Source: CBDFGK01 sp965247075
GTDB lineage: Bacteria > Pseudomonadota > Gammaproteobacteria > Pseudomonadales > Halieaceae
Assembly (NCBI GenBank): GCA_965247075.1
Contig: CBDFGK010000002.1
Location: forward strand, 1,611,113-1,675,112
Length of the DNA: 64,000 bases
Direction: 5' to 3'
Below are positions 60,766-64,000 of this stretch, in pieces (the stretch's first letter is position 1; each line of letters opens with the position of its first letter). The translations under genes were made by a program, and so were the position numbers. A model generated the notes under the pieces. That model did no database searches. It was not told the origin of the DNA and saw only the letters and a list, made by a program, of their open reading frames with translations.

Positions 60766-61785
60766 TCAGCCAAAGATCGAGTCACTGGACAGGCCCTGGG
60801 TTTCCATAATTACGCGCAATCGTTTCAAGGCTTCTACCTGTATCTGGCGCACGCGCTCGCGTGTCAAGCCGATCTCGCGGCCCACCTCTTCCAGGGTACT
60901 GGTTTCGTAGCCGCGCAATCCAAATCGTCGCGATACCACCTCACACTGTTTCTCGCTTAACTCGCCCAACCAGACACCGATACTGTCTTTGATATCGCTC
61001 TCCTGCAGTAACTGCGCAGGATCGCTAATATGATTATCGGCAATGGTATCGAGCAGGGAATTATCCGATTCGGGGCCCAGCGGCGTGTCTACCGATGATA
61101 CGCGCTCATTGAGGCCGAGCATCCGTTTCACTTCTGAAACCGGCTTGTCCAGCATGCGGGCTATTTCATCGGCTGATGGTTCATGATCCAGTTTTTGGGT
61201 GAGCTCGCGCGCCGCGCGCAAATAGACGTTGAGTTCTTTTACGACGTGAATAGGTAAACGAATCGTGCGGGTCTGGTTCATGATAGCCCGCTCGATAGTC
61301 TGGCGAATCCACCAGGTCGCATAGGTTGAAAAGCGAAAGCCTCGCTCGGGGTCAAACTTTTCAACGGCGCGAATCAAGCCAAGATTGCCCTCTTCAATCA
61401 AATCCAGCAGGGTCAGTCCGCGATTGATATAACGGCGGGCAATTTTTACCACCAGCCGCAAATTACTTTCGATCATGCGCTTGCGACCGGCATTTTCACC
61501 ACGCAAGGCCATGCGAGAAAAATAAACCTCTTCCTCTGCGGTGAGTAACGGGGAATAACCAATTTCGTTGAGGTAGAGCTGAGTCGCATCCAGCGTTTTT
61601 TTTAAGCTCTTGCCACCGCTACCCGCAGCGACGCGCGAGGTTCGTGTGGGCGCTGCTTGTATTACAGCTTCTTTTTCCTTCTGTTTGGCAGCGGCCACTG
61701 CTTTGGTAGTCTGCTTGCCTGCCTTCGCGCCCTTGCGTGCCGAAGGCTTGCTGTTATGTCCAGCGGACTCAGTCCGTGCTTCCAT
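60766..61785 (-). CDS. rpoS: Stationary-phase sigma factor RpoS
   Basis: The 339-residue sigma-70-family protein has a basic Ala/Lys-rich N-terminal stretch (about 10-55), region 1.2 (DATQLYLNEIGYSPLLTAEEEVYFSRMAL), region 2 (NLRLVVKIARRYINRGLTLLDLIEEGNLGLIRAVEKFDPERGFRFSTYATWWIRQTIERAI) and region 4 with the HTH (TLEEVGREIGLTRERVRQIQVEALKRLR). The ATG at 61785 follows GGGG; an in-frame upstream extension of 37 residues is unlikely. RpoS directs general stress and stationary-phase genes. nlpD is not next to it in the window. Confidence 0.95.
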   Translation of the reverse strand: MEARTESAGHNSKPSARKGAKAGKQTTKAVAAAKQKEKEAVIQAAPTRTSRVAAGSGGKSLKKTLDATQLYLNEIGYSPLLTAEEEVYFSRMALRGENAGRKRMIESNLRLVVKIARRYINRGLTLLDLIEEGNLGLIRAVEKFDPERGFRFSTYATWWIRQTIERAIMNQTRTIRLPIHVVKELNVYLRAARELTQKLDHEPSADEIARMLDKPVSEVKRMLGLNERVSSVDTPLGPESDNSLLDTIADNHISDPAQLLQESDIKDSIGVWLGELSEKQCEVVSRRFGLRGYETSTLEEVGREIGLTRERVRQIQVEALKRLRVIMETQGLSSDSIFG

Positions 61786-61997
61786 GACAAATACCCCGTT
61801 ATATTTTTGTTTTCGAGCTTTATCCCCCAGGCGGTTTGCTAGGTTACTCCTTACATTTGTCAAGTACAAGACGGAGTCTTTTCCTGTTAGTAACACACTA
61901 GCTTCTGTAGATTATCGGCGAAATCAAAGCAGTACTTGTTCGCGTCTTCATTAGCAGGATCATGCTGAGCGTCCCACTGACCGGTCACACTGAGGCG

Positions 61998-62135
61998 CTA
62001 CCCCGACTCCAGGTTATCCCACGAGAAGAGAAATGCGGTCTCAACCCAATTGCGCAACTCCTTTGGAAGTTCGTCTGGGGGTTTTTCCGCCCAGTTTTGG
62101 ATAGCGAATTGAATTCGCTCATATTGGTACTTCAT
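61998..62135 (-). CDS. Small hypothetical protein, 45 residues
   Basis: From an ATG at 62135, seven bases after GGGA, the minus strand encodes MKYQYERIQFAIQNWAEKPP and DELPKELRNWVETAFLFSWDNLESG, then stops. The composition is protein-like with a helical, acidic-aromatic end, but no family is recognised. It lies between rpoS and the RHH gene and may be the edge of the island. Confidence 0.35.
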   Translation of the reverse strand: MKYQYERIQFAIQNWAEKPPDELPKELRNWVETAFLFSWDNLESG

Positions 62136-62201
62136 ATCTGGTCCCAAATGTTGTGGTCATTACTCGGCTAGGCGATGAGTCCATATCCCTTGGATGATAT
62201 G

Positions 62202-62249
62202 GGACATTCCGGTACATTATGGCACTTTACAGTACATTTACAGTAAATC
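62202..62249 (+). promoter_or_regulatory. Phased repeat operator ahead of the RHH gene
   Basis: Variants of GTACATT or CACTTTACA recur at 10-11-base steps (GGACATTCC, GGTACATTATG, GCACTTTACA, GTACATTTACA, GTAAATC). Ribbon-helix-helix repressors bind such helically phased half-sites, so the protein encoded at 62268 may regulate itself and the genes behind it (inference). Confidence 0.45.
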
Positions 62250-62267
62250 ACCTTGAGAGGGGAGACA

Positions 62268-62447
62268 ATGGCCACCGCAAAAACCACTACGCTGACCTTT
62301 CGCATCGAACCAGAATTGAAAGATGCGTTGCGCACGGCTGCCCAGCAAGGGCACCGTTCCATTGCCAATATGGTGGCTGTGTTGATCCGGGGCCACTGCG
62401 AGCGAAATGGCATGGCTATCCAGGAATCACGCGTCGCGAAAAAGTGA
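62268..62447 (+). CDS. Ribbon-helix-helix DNA-binding protein
   Basis: The 59-residue protein starts MATAKTTTLTFRIEPELKDA and continues RTAAQQGHRSIANMVAVLIRGHCERNG, the Arc/CopG-like fold: one strand and two helices. A GGGGAGACA site precedes the ATG at 62268. Such proteins are common at the heads of mobile or defence modules. It is followed after 62 bases by the DUF499 ATPase. Confidence 0.85.
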   Translation: MATAKTTTLTFRIEPELKDALRTAAQQGHRSIANMVAVLIRGHCERNGMAIQESRVAKK

Positions 62448-62509
62448 TGTGGAGATAAAGAAATAATGAGCGCAATTATCCGGAGCACAAATCAGATACG
62501 GAGCTATTT

Positions 62510-64000
62510 ATGCTTGGTTTAACACTACGGGAAGAGTTCAAGGGCCGTCGCTTGAAAGGCACCGCCATTGAACTGACAAACAAGAACAATACTGGTGCCA
62601 CGCAGGTTTCAGCGGAGGACTTTCTGCGGATTACCTATCCATCGCATGATGTGTTGAAAGTAATGGAGGCTGCTGGACCAGATCAAGGCAGGCCGGTCAC
62701 CATAAAGGGCGAAAGGGGCCAAGGTAAATCGCATTTGATGGCTGTGCTTTATCATGCATTCACCGATCATGCGGCTACCCAGCAATGGCTGGATAACTGG
62801 TCCCATATCTTGGGTGACCCCAAGATTAGCGACCTCCCACTTCGTGACGGAATGCGTGTCATCGGTGAAAGCCTCCACAGACAGCGTTACAAGTATTTGT
62901 GGGATCTGCTGTTTGACAATCACCCGCACGGTGGCTATTGCCGGGGCAAGTGGGAGGCTCTTGGAGATGCAAAAACTGATATTCCCAGCGATGAAATCCT
63001 GCTGGAAATGTTCAAGCATACCCCAACTGCCCTGATTCTTGATGAGTTTCAGACCTGGTACGATGGTCTGACTAACACCAAACAATATCCCTGGAAGAGC
63101 TGGGCTTTCAATTTTATTCAGATTCTCTCCGAGATCGCCAAGGAGCACCCTGAGAATCTCGTTTTGGTCGTTTCTGTGCGCAATGGGAATACCGATGCTT
63201 TTCAGCAAATTCAGCGCGTCAATCCTGTTGTCGTCGATTTTCAGGGGCCATCAGCCAAGAGCGATCGCTTACGTTTGTTGCTCCACAGATTGTTTGAGAA
63301 CCGAATCCAGGTAGATGCCTCTGCGATAGAGGGGCTAATAAGTAATCACATTAGTGAATACTTTCGGCTCAAGAGTATCGCTCCAGCGGAGCAGGCGAGA
63401 ATACATGACGAATTTCTGGAAGCTTGGCCTTACGCGCCGCATCTTATGCAATTGTTGGAGGATCAGGTTCTCATCGCCACGAGTGCACAGGGTACGCGGG
63501 ATCTAATTCGCATATTGGCTGATTTATTCAAACGCAATGGCGAGAATCAAGCCATCCTCACGGCGGCTGATTTCCGGCCAGACGACGATAAAAGCGGCAT
63601 TTCCGCACTGCTTGATTCAGTTGCCAATCAACATCATGTCAAACTCCGAGAAAAGGCACTGCGAAATCTAGAGGCTGTCAATGATGCCATCGCTGGCACC
63701 GACCAGACATTGCCCCATCTCGGAGAGATCATCGGTGCCCTGTGGTTGCGGTCACTGGCAGAGGTTAATCAGGCTGGAGCGGATCTGGCGACACTCCACG
63801 TCGATGTCACCAGGGATAAGTCTGTGGATGACAACGGCTTCCAGGTTGAGTTAACCACTATCGTCGAAAACAGCTTCAATATCCATGAGGATGGCAATCG
63901 TTACATTTTTAGGGAAGAGGAAAATCCCCAGGCCAAACTCATCGCCAGTGCGCGCAACGATAAACTATTTCAAGATGACGAAGACCGGGCACATCTTGCC
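62510..64000 (+). CDS. DUF499-family ATPase, cut by the window edge
   Basis: The frame is open from the ATG at 62510 (after a GGAG) to the last base, 497 codons without a stop. MLGLTLREEFKGRRLKGTAI is followed by Walker A GERGQGKSH (67-75), Walker B LILDEF (175-180) and VLVVSVRNGN, the pattern of DUF499 ATPases. RLLLHRLFENR and PYAPHLMQLLEDQVL fit the family's helical middle part. Members sit with DUF1156 methyltransferases, helicases and nucleases in putative anti-phage islands (family knowledge). The partners should lie to the right. The missing C-terminus prevents a check of completeness. Confidence 0.85.
   Translation, partial: MLGLTLREEFKGRRLKGTAIELTNKNNTGATQVSAEDFLRITYPSHDVLKVMEAAGPDQGRPVTIKGERGQGKSHLMAVLYHAFTDHAATQQWLDNWSHILGDPKISDLPLRDGMRVIGESLHRQRYKYLWDLLFDNHPHGGYCRGKWEALGDAKTDIPSDEILLEMFKHTPTALILDEFQTWYDGLTNTKQYPWKSWAFNFIQILSEIAKEHPENLVLVVSVRNGNTDAFQQIQRVNPVVVDFQGPSAKSDRLRLLLHRLFENRIQVDASAIEGLISNHISEYFRLKSIAPAEQARIHDEFLEAWPYAPHLMQLLEDQVLIATSAQGTRDLIRILADLFKRNGENQAILTAADFRPDDDKSGISALLDSVANQHHVKLREKALRNLEAVNDAIAGTDQTLPHLGEIIGALWLRSLAEVNQAGADLATLHVDVTRDKSVDDNGFQVELTTIVENSFNIHEDGNRYIFREEENPQAKLIASARNDKLFQDDEDRAHLA

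Overview
The window looks like a chromosomal segment of a GC-rich, probably marine gammaproteobacterium related to the Pseudomonas/Cellvibrio lineage (Halieaceae or Spongiibacteraceae type). This is inferred from gene order, not from a marker search. The supporting blocks are mutS-fdxA-rpoS, recA-recX with a LexA box, gltX beside tRNA-Ala(GGC), dusA-tal followed by an rssC/rssB/mlaA-like block, gspAB/exeAB, and a TonB-dependent receptor of the EEVIVTAQKR type that is common in oceanic degraders.

Layout. 0-3 kb: end of an IS4 transposase, an unknown membrane protein and a MazF-type toxin-antitoxin pair. 3-6 kb: lipA, a class II aldolase and a TauD-type dioxygenase. 6-12 kb: six tightly coupled minus-strand genes ending in egtB-egtD (ergothioneine synthesis), with an ABC importer whose binding protein and permease are fused. 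12-23 kb: a TPR protein, pyrophosphatase and a catabolic-looking region (LLM flavin oxidoreductases, MarR, SDRs, crotonase, SnoaL-like, two-subunit Rieske dioxygenase). It is scarred by a perfect 33-bp-arm palindrome present twice and interrupted by an A+T-rich ATPase/TOPRIM pair that resembles a split OLD defence system. 23-24.3 kb: decayed IS and gene fragments, with a possible G-quadruplex tract. 24-30 kb: TonB receptor and gspB/gspA. 30-34 kb: an IS graveyard (ISL3, IS630) with two toxin-antitoxin loci, one with a frameshifted toxin, ending at tRNA-Ala. 34-44 kb: gltX, a giant RTX protein, dusA, tal, a TerB-like gene and a phosphatase/STAS signalling pair with mlaA.

44-47 kb holds an hvfCBA-type RiPP locus. 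A DUF692/MNIO enzyme and a DUF2063 partner are preceded by an exported precursor with twelve cysteines, each in an EGxCG repeat, an unusually expanded version of the EGKCG-type copper-binding peptides. 47-57 kb: MaoC hydratase, mnmC, glutaminyl cyclase, PreP-like protease, a cpxP/cpxR deletion scar, recX, recA and an intact LLM enzyme. 57-62 kb: mutS, fdxA, rpoS. After rpoS comes what looks like the start of a defence island: a ribbon-helix-helix protein behind a phased repeat operator, then a DUF499 ATPase that runs off the right edge.

The most unusual content is the 12-cysteine hvfA precursor, the ergothioneine operon with a reversed-order transporter fusion, the split OLD-like pair, the DUF499 island and the twin palindromes that bracket a 2.7-kb catabolic block. 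There is also much small-scale decay: at least fifteen gene or IS remnants, some too short or too broken to give a normal reading frame.
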